Shown: positions 33,333 to 42,290 of the stretch, one piece after another
Position numbering within the stretch: position 1 is the stretch's first letter
Layout: the number at the start of each line of letters is the position of its first letter
Source: Phenylobacterium sp.
GTDB taxonomy: Bacteria; Pseudomonadota; Alphaproteobacteria; Caulobacterales; Caulobacteraceae
Assembly (NCBI RefSeq): GCF_030679875.1
Contig: NZ_JAUXSP010000015.1
Location: 186,001-250,000 of the forward strand
Reading direction: 5' to 3'
DNA length: 64,000 bases
Made by a program: the position numbers and the translations under genes
The notes under the pieces: generated by a model
Databases searched by the model: none
Told to the model about the DNA's origin: nothing
What the model saw: the letters and a program-made list of their open reading frames with translations, nothing else

Positions 33333-34298
33333 ATGAAGGCTGCGGTCTATTACGAGAACGGCGGTCCCGAGGTCCTGAAATATGAGGAAATCCCGGACCC
33401 CACCTGCCATCCCAAGGGCGTTATCATCCGGGTCGAGGCCATCGCCATCGAAGGCGGCGACACCCTGAACCGCTGGCGCGGCCCGCTGATGACCAATCCG
33501 CATGTGGTCGGCTATCAGGCCGCCGGCGAGATCATCGAGATCGGCGACCAGGTCACCAATGTGAAGGTCGGCCAGAAGGTCGCCACGGTGAACAACTGGG
33601 GCAGCCACGCTGAGCTGCGCTCGGTGCCGGCGCGCAACTGCTGGCCCATCCCCGACGGCTTCGATGTGCGCAAGGCCGCCGCCATTCCGGTGACCTTCGG
33701 CACGGCCCATGACTGCCTGTTCGAGTTTGGCCGCATGAAGAAGGGCGAGACCGTCCTGGTCCAGGCCGGCGCCTCAGGCGTGGGCGTGGCCGCCATCCAG
33801 CTGGCCAAGCGGGCCGGCGCGGGCCTGATCCTGGCCACCGCCTCGTCTGACGAACGTCTCGAGAAGCTGAAGCGTCTCGGCCTCGACCACGGCATCAACT
33901 ACACCCGCGACGACGTGGCCAAGGAGGCCAAGCGCCTGACCGACAACAAGGGGGTCGACGTGGTCGTCGATTCCGTCGGCGGCTCGACCCTGCAGGGCTC
34001 GATCAACGCGCTCGCCTATCGGGGTCGGGTCTCCATGGTCGGCGCCGCGGGCCGCGAGCCCATGGTGGTCGATGTCGGCTCCATGATGGGCGGCAACCGT
34101 GCGCTGTCCGGGGTCTTCCTGGGCGCAGAGATCGGCACCGACCGGGTGCACGACAACATCCAGCAACTGATCGAGGACGCCGCCAAGGGCGAGCTGGAAG
34201 TGATCATCGACAAGGAGTTCTCCCTGTCGGACGCCGCCGCCGCCCACGCCTATATCGAAAGCCGCCAGGCTGTCGGTCGGGTGGTGCTGGTCCCCTGA
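33333..34298 (+). CDS. Zinc-independent quinone oxidoreductase-like alcohol dehydrogenase (MDR family)
   Basis: This 321-residue medium-chain dehydrogenase/reductase has an N-terminal GroES-like domain (MKAAVYYENGGPEVLKYEEIPDP) and a Rossmann domain with GASGVGVAAIQLAKRAGA. It lacks the Cys-rich structural zinc loop of zinc alcohol dehydrogenases, fitting the NADPH:quinone reductase branch. The start follows AGGGAGATGCGAG. It is followed by an alpha/beta hydrolase and an SDR on the same strand with gaps of 87 and 24 bp, possibly a small catabolic group. The substrate is unknown. Confidence 0.9.
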   Translation: MKAAVYYENGGPEVLKYEEIPDPTCHPKGVIIRVEAIAIEGGDTLNRWRGPLMTNPHVVGYQAAGEIIEIGDQVTNVKVGQKVATVNNWGSHAELRSVPARNCWPIPDGFDVRKAAAIPVTFGTAHDCLFEFGRMKKGETVLVQAGASGVGVAAIQLAKRAGAGLILATASSDERLEKLKRLGLDHGINYTRDDVAKEAKRLTDNKGVDVVVDSVGGSTLQGSINALAYRGRVSMVGAAGREPMVVDVGSMMGGNRALSGVFLGAEIGTDRVHDNIQQLIEDAAKGELEVIIDKEFSLSDAAAAHAYIESRQAVGRVVLVP

Positions 34299-34311
34299 TC
34301 GCCTGATGATC

Positions 34312-34342
34312 GGACGGCGCGGGCCCCAGGTCAGCGCCGTCC
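34312..34342 (+). terminator. Hairpin after the MDR oxidoreductase gene
   Basis: A perfect 9-bp stem, GGACGGCGC (34312-34320) and GCGCCGTCC (34334-34342), lies 13 bases after the stop codon. No U-tract follows, so it may be a weak terminator or a transcript-stabilising hairpin. Confidence 0.4.
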
Positions 34343-34385
34343 ACCCTCCGCCCGCGCCCACAGTTGAAACGACAGGGAGGCCGCC

Positions 34386-35222
34386 ATGCCCCGCGCCGCC
34401 GTCAATGGCATCGAGATCGAGTACGAGACCTTCGGACCGGACGACGCTACAGCCGTCCTGCTGATCAACGGACTCGGGTCGCAGATGACCCGCTGGCCCG
34501 TCCCCTTCTGCGAGAAGCTGGTCGCCCAGGGCTACCATGCAATCCGGTTCGACAACCGCGACGCCGGCCTGTCCACCTGGTTCCAGTCCGGCGACCGCTA
34601 CACCCTGTCGGACATGGCCGCCGACGCCGCCGGCCTGCTGGACCACCTGAAGATCGAGGCGGCCCATGTGGTCGGGGTCTCCATGGGCGGCATGATCGCC
34701 CAGACCGTGGCCATCGAGCATCCGGACCGCGTGCGGTCGCTGACCTCCATCATGTCGGCCACCGGGGCGCCCGGAACCATGGACGCGACACCCGAGGCCG
34801 CCGCCGTCCTGACCCAGGTCGCGCCCGACCCGACCGTCGACGAAGACGCCTTCATCGCCCACGGCATGAAGAACGCGCGGACCATCGGCAGCCCCGACTA
34901 TCCGTGGTCGGACGAAGCCCTGCGCGAGCGGGTGCGGTCGGAGATGCGCCGGGCCTTCAATCCCAAGGGCGTGCAGCGCCAACGGGGCGCCATCGGCGCC
35001 AGCGGCGATCGGACCGAGAAACTCGCAAAGCTGAGCGTGCCCACCGTCGTCCTGCACGGCGAGGCCGATCCCTTGGTTCCCAAGGCTGGCGGCGAGGCCA
35101 CCGCCAGGGCGATTCCAGGCGCTGAGCTGCGCATCATTCCGGGCATGGGCCACGACCTGCCGGAAGCCCTTTACGACACCATCATCGACGCCATTGTCGC
35201 CGCCGCCGAGCGGGCGCGCTGA
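34386..35222 (+). CDS. Alpha/beta hydrolase
   Basis: This 278-residue alpha/beta hydrolase has LLINGLGSQMTRWP at the oxyanion position, the nucleophile elbow GVSMGGMIAQ, Asp in LHGEADPLVP and His in IPGMGHDLPE, so the full triad is present. The start follows an AGGGAGG site. It sits between an MDR oxidoreductase and an SDR. Related proteins are commonly annotated as carboxylesterases or 3-oxoadipate enol-lactonase-like; nothing here distinguishes these. Confidence 0.92.
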   Translation: MPRAAVNGIEIEYETFGPDDATAVLLINGLGSQMTRWPVPFCEKLVAQGYHAIRFDNRDAGLSTWFQSGDRYTLSDMAADAAGLLDHLKIEAAHVVGVSMGGMIAQTVAIEHPDRVRSLTSIMSATGAPGTMDATPEAAAVLTQVAPDPTVDEDAFIAHGMKNARTIGSPDYPWSDEALRERVRSEMRRAFNPKGVQRQRGAIGASGDRTEKLAKLSVPTVVLHGEADPLVPKAGGEATARAIPGAELRIIPGMGHDLPEALYDTIIDAIVAAAERAR

Positions 35223-35246
35223 CCCCACCGCCAAAAGGAGAATTTC

Positions 35247-36038
35247 ATGGGACGTCTCGAAGGCTTTTCGGCCGTGGTCACCGGCGCGGCCAGCGGCATT
35301 GGTCGCGCCAGCGCCAGCCTGTTCGCCCGTGAGGGCGCGCGGGTCGTCTGCGTCGACCGGGCCGAGACGGTCGAAGAGACCGCCGCCTCCATCCAGGCCC
35401 ATGGGGGCCAGGCGGTGGCCATGACCGGGGATGCCGGCGACGAGGCCTTTGTCCAGTCCTACATCCAGCGGGCGGTGGACGAGTTTGGCGGCCTGGACGT
35501 GGTCTACGCCAATGCCGGGATCACCGGCGGGCCCACCCCCTTCTTCGAACTGACGCCGGAGATCTGGGCCGAGGTGCTGCGGATCAACCTGATCGGCCCG
35601 TTCCTGGCGATCAAGCACGCCAGCAAGATCATGGTCCCCAAGGGCAAGGGCTCGATCGTCTGCACCGCCTCGGTGGCCGGCATCCGCTCAGGCGCAGGGC
35701 CGGCCTCCTATTCGGCGTCCAAGGCCGGCGTCATCAATCTGGCCACCACGGCGGCCAACGAACTCTACGGCACGGGCGTTCGCGTCAACGCTGTCTGCCC
35801 GGGTCTGATCGAGACCGGCATGACCCAGGGCGTCTTCGACTATGCCCGTTCCCGGGGCAGCGAGGACAGGATCGGCCAGCTCAATCCGCTGAAGCGCGCG
35901 GGCGTCCCTGACGAGATCGCCCACATGGCGTTGTTCCTCGCCAGCGACGAGGCCTCCTATGTGAACGGCCAGGCCATCGCCGTGGACGGCGGCCTTTCCT
36001 CCTCCCACCCCGTGGGTAAACGCGGCGGACCTCGGTAG
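35247..36038 (+). CDS. SDR-family oxidoreductase
   Basis: This 263-residue short-chain dehydrogenase has the classical cofactor motif TGAASGIG, the NAG motif (YANAGITGG), catalytic Ser in CTASVAG and a YSASK catalytic motif, so it should be active. The C-terminus reads [18 protein letters not shown], usual for classical SDRs. The start follows AAAAGGAGAA. It closes the three-gene group that begins with the MDR oxidoreductase and is followed by a terminator hairpin. The substrate is unknown. Confidence 0.93.
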   Translation: MGRLEGFSAVVTGAASGIGRASASLFAREGARVVCVDRAETVEETAASIQAHGGQAVAMTGDAGDEAFVQSYIQRAVDEFGGLDVVYANAGITGGPTPFFELTPEIWAEVLRINLIGPFLAIKHASKIMVPKGKGSIVCTASVAGIRSGAGPASYSASKAGVINLATTAANELYGTGVRVNAVCPGLIETGMTQGVFDYARSRGSEDRIGQLNPLKRAGVPDEIAHMALFLASDEASYVNGQAIAVDGGLSSSHPVGKRGGPR

Positions 36039-36053
36039 ACGAGACTGGCCCTT

Positions 36054-36080
36054 GGGGCGCAGGGTTTTGCCTTGCGCCCC
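36054..36080 (+). terminator. Terminator hairpin after the SDR gene
   Basis: An 11-bp stem GGGGCGCAGGG/CCTTGCGCCCC (with one G-T pair) encloses a TTTTG loop, 15 bases after the SDR stop and 59 bases before the yebC start. No clear U-tract follows. Confidence 0.55.
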
Positions 36081-36138
36081 ACCGAGCGCTAGAAGCGGCG
36101 CTCAATCGCTGCAGACCAGCCCAAGACCTCCAGGACCC

Positions 36139-36885
36139 ATGGCCGGACATTCAAAGTTCAAGAACATCATGCACCGCAAGGGCCGCGCCGATGCGGTGCG
36201 GTCCAAGCTGTTTTCCAAGCTCAGTCGCGAGATCACCGTGGCGGCCAAGTCAGGCATGCCCGATCCGGCGATGAACTCCCGCCTGCGGCTGGCCGTGGCC
36301 AACGCCAAGGCCGAGTCCATGCCCAAGGACAATATCGACCGGGCGATCAAGAAGGCCTCGGGCGCCGACGCCGAGGCCTATGAGGAGATCCGCTATGAGG
36401 GCTTCGGCCCCGGGGGCGTGGGCCTGATCATTGAGGCCCTGACCGACAATCGCAACCGGGCCGCGGCCAATGTGCGGGCGATCTTCTCCAAGAACGGCGG
36501 CAATCTCGGGGAGACCGGCGCGGTCTCCTTCATGTTCGACCGGGTCGGCCAGATCGTCTATCCGGCCGCCGCCGGCTCAGAGGACAAGGTCATGGAGGCG
36601 GCCATCGAGGCCGGCGCCGAGGACGTGGAGTCCGACGAGGACACCCACACCATCTACACCGCCTTCGAAGACCTCTCCGAGGTGGCCCAGACCCTGGAAG
36701 CCGCGCTCGGCGAGCCGAAGTCCACCACCATCGCCTGGCGACCCAAGACGTTGACGCCTGTCGAGGGTGAGCCCGTCGCCACCCTGATGAAGCTGATCGA
36801 CGCCCTGGAAGACGATGACGACGTCCAGAACGTCTACGGCAATTACGATGTCTCCGACGAGGACCTGGAGACCTATGCGGGCTGA
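36139..36885 (+). CDS. yebC: YebC/PmpR family protein
   Basis: This 248-residue protein begins [19 protein letters not shown], the highly conserved YebC N-terminus, and continues with [19 protein letters not shown] and the family C-terminus [10 protein letters not shown]. YebC proteins were described as transcription regulators and more recently linked to translation elongation through proline stretches. The ATG at 36139 is fixed by the family start; the in-frame ATG at 36052 precedes it by 29 unrelated residues. In many genomes yebC lies directly upstream of ruvC; here two genes intervene. Confidence 0.97.
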   Translation: MAGHSKFKNIMHRKGRADAVRSKLFSKLSREITVAAKSGMPDPAMNSRLRLAVANAKAESMPKDNIDRAIKKASGADAEAYEEIRYEGFGPGGVGLIIEALTDNRNRAAANVRAIFSKNGGNLGETGAVSFMFDRVGQIVYPAAAGSEDKVMEAAIEAGAEDVESDEDTHTIYTAFEDLSEVAQTLEAALGEPKSTTIAWRPKTLTPVEGEPVATLMKLIDALEDDDDVQNVYGNYDVSDEDLETYAG

Positions 36886-36937
36886 GGCCTGAGCATTTCG
36901 GCGTGAAGCTCCCTGCCGGCTGGCGCGTTGATCGGCC

Positions 36938-37639
36938 ATGGAATGGTTGACTGGATATGTTGTCCCGGTTCTCGGCGCGGTGCTCGCCGGCGGTCTGATC
37001 GGGCTGGAACGGGAATATCGCGGCCGGCCGGCCGGTTTCCGCACCCACATCCTGGTGGCCCTGACCTCATCCCTGCTGATGCTGGCGGCGATCCACCAGC
37101 TGGAATGGATGGGCGATGTGGAGGGCGATGTGATCCGCATCGACCCCACCCGCATGGCGCACGGCATCCTGACCGGCATCGGCTTTCTCTGCGGCGGCGT
37201 GATCTTCCGCCATGGCTTAAGCGTCCACGGCCTGACCACCGCGGCCTCCCTCTGGATCACCTCGGCCCTGGGGACTCTCTACGGCGTAGGATTTTACGGC
37301 CTGGCGATCGGCGGCACAGCCGTCACCTTGTTGGTCCTGGGCGTTCTCCGCTGGGCCGACCGGCGCATTCCCCAGCTTCGCATCCTGGACGTGAAGGTCC
37401 GCTACCGCCGGGCCGAAGCGATGACGGAAGAGGAATTCCGGACTCTGGTCGGCGAGTTCAACCTGGAGGCCGGCGCGGTCAGCGAGCGTCTGTGGTCTGG
37501 AGAAAACGAGGACCAGGCCCGGGTGGAGCATCGGGCCACCCTGCGGGGCACCGGCGCCGCCAATATGGCCCGGCTGGCCGAACATCTGCGGGAGGATCGT
37601 CGGGTCGTCGAGTACAGCCTGTCGCCCCGCAAGGACTGA
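36938..37639 (+). CDS. MgtC/SapB family membrane protein
   Basis: This 233-residue protein has an N-terminal MgtC/SapB membrane domain with five predicted helices (AVLAGGLIGLEREYRGRPAGFRTH is the family signature, followed by ILTGIGFLCGGVIF) and a soluble ACT-like C-terminal domain from about residue 145. MgtC relatives modulate F-type ATPase or Mg2+ homeostasis in some pathogens; for this subfamily the role is unproven. The gene stands between yebC and an RNase H-like gene, all on the same strand. No Mg2+ riboswitch is apparent in the 52-bp upstream spacer. Confidence 0.93.
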   Translation: MEWLTGYVVPVLGAVLAGGLIGLEREYRGRPAGFRTHILVALTSSLLMLAAIHQLEWMGDVEGDVIRIDPTRMAHGILTGIGFLCGGVIFRHGLSVHGLTTAASLWITSALGTLYGVGFYGLAIGGTAVTLLVLGVLRWADRRIPQLRILDVKVRYRRAEAMTEEEFRTLVGEFNLEAGAVSERLWSGENEDQARVEHRATLRGTGAANMARLAEHLREDRRVVEYSLSPRKD

Positions 37640-37684
37640 GGCAGGCGACAAGGGCCGCCTCAGGGTGCTAGAGACCGCGCCCTC

Positions 37685-38173
37685 ATGACCCTGAAAATCT
37701 GGATCGAAATCAATCATCAGGCCCCCTACCGCACCGGGGGCTGGGCCTGGCTTCGTCAGGACGGCAAGTCGATCAGCGGCGCCGCGGGCGGTGATCGGGA
37801 TGTCGACGCCGAAGCCTTCTGCGTCCGCGCCCTGCTGGCGGCCCTGGCCGCCCTGCCGTCTGAGGCCGCCATCATCCTGCATCTGTCCGAGCCTCTGCTG
37901 ATCGAGGGCGTCCGCACCATGTCCGCAAGGCGGGCGGCGGGCTGGCTGAATGAGAGCGGGCAGCCAGCGCCTGAGGCTGAAACCTGGGAGGCGGTCGCCA
38001 AGGCCCTGACCGGACGACCGCTCAGCCTGGTCCGCACCCAGCCCACCGACGCCCGCAGCCCGGCCGGCTTCGCTGCGGCCTGGGCGGAGCTTGGCCGGGA
38101 CAAGGCCAAGACCAAGGGGACGTTCAAGAACCTGATCCCCCGCCCCAACCTGGCCAAGATCCGCGGGCTCTAA
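37685..38173 (+). CDS. Degenerate RNase H-like protein
   Basis: This 162-residue protein looks like an RNase HI fold: TGGWAWLRQDG corresponds to the GGWG strand turn, DVDAEAFCVRALLAAL to the Glu-bearing helix, and IILHLSEPLLIEGV to the DSxYV segment. However, the first Asp region reads WIEINHQ and the DS position reads LSE, so at least two metal-binding acids are altered. It may be a nucleic-acid-binding derivative without nuclease activity. It lies 84 bp upstream of ruvC on the same strand. The fold assignment is my inference from pattern, not a confirmed match. Confidence 0.7.
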   Translation: MTLKIWIEINHQAPYRTGGWAWLRQDGKSISGAAGGDRDVDAEAFCVRALLAALAALPSEAAIILHLSEPLLIEGVRTMSARRAAGWLNESGQPAPEAETWEAVAKALTGRPLSLVRTQPTDARSPAGFAAAWAELGRDKAKTKGTFKNLIPRPNLAKIRGL

Positions 38174-38257
38174 GGCTAGGCGTAAACACCCCCTTAACCC
38201 CGCCTCGGGCTATTCGGCTGGTAGGAACAATCCCCGAACACGCCTATAGAGTCGCTC

Positions 38258-38776
38258 ATGGCCGCCGTGCGCATCCTTGGACTGGACCCCGGCCTCCGCC
38301 GCACCGGCTGGGGGGTGATCACCATTGAGGGCGCGCGCCTGACCCATGTGGCCCACGGGGTGATCGCGCCCAAGGACTCCCTGCCCTTTTCCGAACGCCT
38401 GCTGGTCCTGTTCGAGGCGATCAGCGCCATCGTCGCCGACCACGGGCCTGACGAGGCCGCGGTGGAGGAGACCTTCATGAACAACAACGCCGCCTCCGCC
38501 CTGAAGCTGGGACATGCCCGCGCCATGGCGCTCGTGGCGCCGGCCCGGGCCGGCCTGCCGGTGGCCGAATATGCCGCCACCGTGGTCAAGAAGGCCGTGG
38601 TCGGGACCGGCGGCGCCGATAAGGACCAGGTGGCCTTCATGATCGCCCGTCTGCTGCCGGCCGCTGGCGCCGTCACCGCGGACGCCGCCGACGCCCTGGC
38701 CGTGGCCATCGCCCATGCGCACGCCCGAACGGCGCGCAGCCTCTTGGCCCGCACGCCTTCGAGGAAGGTGGCGTGA
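38258..38776 (+). CDS. ruvC: Holliday junction resolvase RuvC
   Basis: RuvC is the endonuclease that cleaves Holliday junctions together with RuvAB. This 172-residue protein retains the acidic catalytic residues: Asp in [13 protein letters not shown], Glu in VEETFM, and the Asp pair in [15 protein letters not shown]. Length and motif order are standard. The stop overlaps the ruvA start (TGATG), so the ruvCAB genes are translationally linked. A SOS box was not recognised upstream. Confidence 0.98.
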   Translation: MAAVRILGLDPGLRRTGWGVITIEGARLTHVAHGVIAPKDSLPFSERLLVLFEAISAIVADHGPDEAAVEETFMNNNAASALKLGHARAMALVAPARAGLPVAEYAATVVKKAVVGTGGADKDQVAFMIARLLPAAGAVTADAADALAVAIAHAHARTARSLLARTPSRKVA

Positions 38777-39393
38777 TGATCGGCCGGCTGCGGGGAATGG
38801 TCGCCGAGATCGGCGAGGAAGACGCCCTGATCGACGTCCTGGGGGTCGGCTATGTGGTCCGCTGCGGCGCCCGCACGCTGGCGCGCCTGCCGCCCGTGGG
38901 CGAAGAGGCCCTGCTGCACATTGAGACCCAGTGGAGCGAGCAGGCGGGCATGCGCCTCTATGGCTTTCTCACCCGGGACGAGCGGCGCACCTTCCTGATC
39001 CTCAAGGAGATCCAGGGGGTTGGGCCCAAGGCTGCGCTCTCCGTGCTGGATGTGCTGCCGCCGGCCGAACTGGCCGCCGCCGCCGGACGTCAGGACAAGG
39101 CCGCCATCGCCCGGGCGCAGGGTGTGGGACCAAAGCTCGCCCTGCGCATCGCCACTGAACTCAAGGACAAGCCGCTGACCGACCTGTCCGTCAGCGGCTT
39201 TGCGCCGGGCCCCGGCGCAGCTGAGCCAACGCCAGCCCCCTCAGCCTCGGGCGAGGCGGTCGCCGCCCTGATGGGCCTGGGCGTCGCCGAACCCCAGGCC
39301 AGACGGCTGGTGGAGGCTGCGGCCCTGCGGCTCGGTGAGGCGGCGGAGGCCGGCGCCCTGATCAAGGCCGCCTTGCAGGAGCTGGGCCGGTGA
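38776..39393 (+). CDS. ruvA: Holliday junction branch migration protein RuvA
   Basis: RuvA binds four-way junctions and loads RuvB. This 205-residue protein begins [12 protein letters not shown], the standard RuvA start, and has the helix-hairpin-helix motifs in [14 protein letters not shown] and [16 protein letters not shown], with a C-terminal RuvB-binding domain after a Pro/Ala linker (about 140-160). The ATG at 38776 overlaps the ruvC stop; a GTG codon just before it is ignored. The stop overlaps the GTG start of ruvB. Confidence 0.98.
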   Translation: MIGRLRGMVAEIGEEDALIDVLGVGYVVRCGARTLARLPPVGEEALLHIETQWSEQAGMRLYGFLTRDERRTFLILKEIQGVGPKAALSVLDVLPPAELAAAAGRQDKAAIARAQGVGPKLALRIATELKDKPLTDLSVSGFAPGPGAAEPTPAPSASGEAVAALMGLGVAEPQARRLVEAAALRLGEAAEAGALIKAALQELGR

Positions 39394-40421
39394 CCCGGCT
39401 GGTCAGCGGCGAGGCCGCGCCGGCCGAGGGAACCGACCGGGCCTATCGGCCCCAGACGCTGGCAGAGTTCGTCGGCCAGGAGCAGTCCAAGGCCAACCTG
39501 CGCATCTTCATCCAGGCCGCCCGGGACCGGGGCGACACCCTGGACCACGTCCTGTTGTTTGGGCCGCCTGGGCTGGGCAAGACGACGCTCGCCCAGATCA
39601 TCGCCCGGGAGATGGGTGTCAACTTCCGCGCCACCTCCGGTCCGGTCCTGGCCAAGGCCGGGGATCTGGCCGCCATCCTGACCAATCTCGAGGCCGGCGA
39701 CGTCCTCTTTATCGACGAGATCCACCGCCTGGCGGCCAATGTGGAGGAAATCCTCTATCCCGCCATGGAGGATCACGTGCTGGATCTGATCATCGGCGAG
39801 GGGCCCTCGGCCCGGTCGATCCGCATCGATCTGGCGCCCTTCACCCTTGTGGCCGCCACCACCCGGGCGGGCCTGCTGGCGACCCCCTTGCGTGACCGGT
39901 TCGGGATTCCGGTGCGGCTGGAATTCTACACCACCGATGAGCTGATCAAGGTGCTGGCCCATGCGGCGGGCAAGATGGGCGTCAATCTGACCCGTGACGG
40001 CGCGGCCGAGATCGCCGCCCGGGCCCGAGGCACGCCCAGGGTGGCGGGGCGCCTCCTGCGCCGGGTGCGGGACTTCGCCGCCGCCGAGGGGTCAGCCGCC
40101 ATCGACAAAGGCGCGGCGGGCCGGGGCCTGGCGCGGCTGGAGGTGGACGAGGTGGGCCTCGACTCCCTCGACCGGCGCTACCTGCGCGCGCTGATCGACA
40201 ACTACGGCGGCGGGCCAGCCGGGGTGGAGACCATCGCCTACGCCATCGCCGAGGCTCGCGACGCCGTCGAGGACGTCATCGAGCCCTATCTGATGCAACA
40301 GGGCTTCATCCAGCGCACGCCCCGGGGCCGGGTGGCCTGCGCCAAGGCCTATGCGCATCTCGGCCTGACCCCGCCGCCTCAGCCGCCGGCCGCTGGCCAA
40401 GCGACCCTGTTTGACGAATAG
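39390..40421 (+). CDS. ruvB: Holliday junction branch migration ATPase RuvB
   Basis: RuvB is the hexameric AAA+ motor of branch migration. The 343-residue protein has Walker [13 protein letters not shown], Walker [11 protein letters not shown], sensor 1 VAATTRAG, arginine finger region LRDRFG and the winged-helix C-terminus ending [11 protein letters not shown]. It starts at GTG, overlapping the ruvA stop. A 12-bp gap leads to ybgC, so ruvCAB and the tol-pal genes appear to be one transcription unit or share read-through, as in other alphaproteobacteria. Confidence 0.98.
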   Translation: MTRLVSGEAAPAEGTDRAYRPQTLAEFVGQEQSKANLRIFIQAARDRGDTLDHVLLFGPPGLGKTTLAQIIAREMGVNFRATSGPVLAKAGDLAAILTNLEAGDVLFIDEIHRLAANVEEILYPAMEDHVLDLIIGEGPSARSIRIDLAPFTLVAATTRAGLLATPLRDRFGIPVRLEFYTTDELIKVLAHAAGKMGVNLTRDGAAEIAARARGTPRVAGRLLRRVRDFAAAEGSAAIDKGAAGRGLARLEVDEVGLDSLDRRYLRALIDNYGGGPAGVETIAYAIAEARDAVEDVIEPYLMQQGFIQRTPRGRVACAKAYAHLGLTPPPQPPAAGQATLFDE

Positions 40422-40433
40422 CGGAGGCCGTCC

Positions 40434-40898
40434 ATGACCCCTGCCCCTGGCGAGCCTTCCGCCGGCTGGATCGAAGGCCGCGAACACGTCCTGCCGGTCC
40501 GCATCTATTACGAGGACACCGACTTCACCGGGGTCGTCTATCACGGCAACTATCTGCGCTATTTCGAGCGCGGGCGGTCGGATTTCCTGCGGCTGGCCGG
40601 CGTCCGGCATGCCGAGCTGCTGGATCAGGAGACGCCGAGCGCCTTCACCATCGTGCGCATGGAGCTGGATTTCAAAGCCCCGGCCCGCATCGATGACGCC
40701 CTGCAGGTGCGGACCACCTATGACCGGGTCAAGGGCCCCCGGCTGTTCATCAGCCAGAGGGTTGTGCGCGGGGAGACCCTGATCGCCCAGGCCGCGGTGA
40801 TGGCCGCCTGTATCGGCATGGACGGCCGCCCGCGCAGGCCACCCCCGGGCATGGCCGCAGCCCTGGCTCCCTATTTTGCGCCCGACGACGGATCCTGA
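40434..40898 (+). CDS. ybgC: Tol-Pal system-associated acyl-CoA thioesterase YbgC
   Basis: This 154-residue single-hotdog thioesterase of the YbgC/4HBT class has the active-site segment YYEDTDFTGVVYHGNYLRYFERGR, with the catalytic Asp in DTDFTG. YbgC proteins hydrolyse acyl-CoA or acyl-ACP and are linked to phospholipid metabolism at the tol locus. It sits 12 bp after ruvB and 185 bp before tolQ, the usual context. The 185-bp gap could hold a tol-specific promoter. Confidence 0.95.
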   Translation: MTPAPGEPSAGWIEGREHVLPVRIYYEDTDFTGVVYHGNYLRYFERGRSDFLRLAGVRHAELLDQETPSAFTIVRMELDFKAPARIDDALQVRTTYDRVKGPRLFISQRVVRGETLIAQAAVMAACIGMDGRPRRPPPGMAAALAPYFAPDDGS

Positions 40899-41083
40899 CT
40901 TTCGAAATCCGCCGAGCCATCGCCGGGTCTTCGATCCGCGGGCAGACTTCAGTAACCCTAATGTTGTTCCACTCCTGGGGGTACGGGCGTGTTCGTCACG
41001 ACCTGGCGCCTTAAGTTCGCCACCGCAGCGTTTCACTTCAGCCTTGGGCGTCTCCGCCCGATCGACAACGGAGCCCACACCGC

Positions 41084-41794
41084 ATGGACCCCGCCGCCTC
41101 CGCCACCCTGACGGCCGAGAGTTTCTCCATGGTCGCGCTGTTCATGCGCGCGGACTGGGTGATCAAGACTGTGATGATCGGTCTGGCCCTGGCCTCTCTG
41201 TTCTCCTGGGCGGTGATCATCGACAAGCTGCTGCGGTTCGGGGCGCTGAACCGCCACGCCGATCAGTTCGAAGACCAGGTCTCCTCTGGCCGCTCCCTGG
41301 AGGAGATCGCCAATGAGGCCGGTGACCGGCCCCGCCACGCCCTGCCGCGCATGCTGCAGGCCGCCCTTCGGGAATGGCGCGAAGCGCGCGCCAAGGGCCT
41401 GTCCAGCGACAGCCAGGCCGGGTTCCTGATTCAGCGGATCGACCGGGTGCTGGACGCCATCATCGCCCGGGAAAGCGCCCGGGTTGAAGAGGGGCTTCCT
41501 CTTCTGGCCATCGTCGCCACCGCCTCGCCCTTTGTCGGCCTGTTCGGAACGGTCTGGGGGATCATGGACGCCTTCCAGGCGATCGCCATCCAGCAGAACA
41601 CCAACCTGACCGTCGTGGCGCCAGCCATCGCCGAGGCGCTGTTCGCCACCGCCATAGGTCTGGCCGCCGCCATTCCGGCCTACATCGCCTACAACAAGTT
41701 CTCGTCCGACGCCGCGCGCTATGGCGGACGGCTTGAAGGGTTCGCCGACGACCTCGCCACCGCGATCCAGCGTCGCCTAAGCGACCGGGCCTGA
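41084..41794 (+). CDS. tolQ: TolQ, inner-membrane proton channel subunit
   Basis: TolQ, an ExbB/MotA-family protein of 236 residues, has three transmembrane segments: [44 protein letters not shown] and a third around [22 protein letters not shown]. The conserved Thr/Gly residues of the channel are visible in the last two. With TolR it harvests the proton gradient to drive TolA, supporting outer-membrane constriction at division. TolR follows after four bases. Confidence 0.96.
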   Translation: MDPAASATLTAESFSMVALFMRADWVIKTVMIGLALASLFSWAVIIDKLLRFGALNRHADQFEDQVSSGRSLEEIANEAGDRPRHALPRMLQAALREWREARAKGLSSDSQAGFLIQRIDRVLDAIIARESARVEEGLPLLAIVATASPFVGLFGTVWGIMDAFQAIAIQQNTNLTVVAPAIAEALFATAIGLAAAIPAYIAYNKFSSDAARYGGRLEGFADDLATAIQRRLSDRA

Positions 41795-41798
41795 GCCG

Positions 41799-42281
41799 AT
41801 GGCCCTCTCATCCCACGACGCCTATTCGGCTGGCGGCGGCGCGCGCCGACGGCGGCGCTCAAGCCGCCGGGGCGCCCTGTCGGAAATCAATGTCACGCCC
41901 CTGGTGGATGTGATGCTGGTTCTGCTGATCGTGTTCATGATCTCCGCGCCCCTGCTGACCGTCGGCGTGCCGCTGGAGCTGCCCAAGACCGAGGCCAGCG
42001 CCATTCCCGACCAGTCCGAGCCGCTCACCGTGTCGGTGCGGGCGGACGGGGCCATCTTCATCGACGAGGAGGAGACAGCCTTCTCCAGCCTTTCGCCACG
42101 GCTGATCGCCATGGCCGACGGAGCGACCGACCGCCCCATCTATGTGCGGGCCGATGGGCGGACCAACTATGCGCAGGTGGCCCAGGTCATGGCCGCCCTG
42201 GCCAGCTCAGGCTTCACCTCCATCAACCTGCTCACCGAGACCGGCGGCCCCTCTTCGGGCGCGGATCAAGCAGCGCGCTGA
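41799..42281 (+). CDS. tolR: TolR, inner-membrane proton channel subunit
   Basis: TolR, an ExbD-family protein of 160 residues, has one N-terminal transmembrane helix. It carries the proton-carrying Asp in LSEINVTPLVDVMLVLLIVFMI and the following SAPLLTVGVPLELPKT motif. A periplasmic dimerisation domain makes up the rest. The first 25 residues are Arg/Ser-rich and cytoplasmic. It is tightly packed between tolQ and tolA. Confidence 0.96.
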   Translation: MALSSHDAYSAGGGARRRRRSSRRGALSEINVTPLVDVMLVLLIVFMISAPLLTVGVPLELPKTEASAIPDQSEPLTVSVRADGAIFIDEEETAFSSLSPRLIAMADGATDRPIYVRADGRTNYAQVAQVMAALASSGFTSINLLTETGGPSSGADQAAR

Positions 42282-42290
42282 GGACAGCCC

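Noticed and set aside
33774-35618. 614-residue minus-strand frame opposite the MDR, hydrolase and SDR genes
   Set aside because: All three sense genes have intact family motifs; the antisense frame is an artefact of GC-rich third positions.
38175-38200. TAAA-N7-TTAAC upstream of ruvC as a CtrA-type site
   Set aside because: Only one half-site fits; chance matches are expected in any spacer and ruvC is not a known CtrA target.
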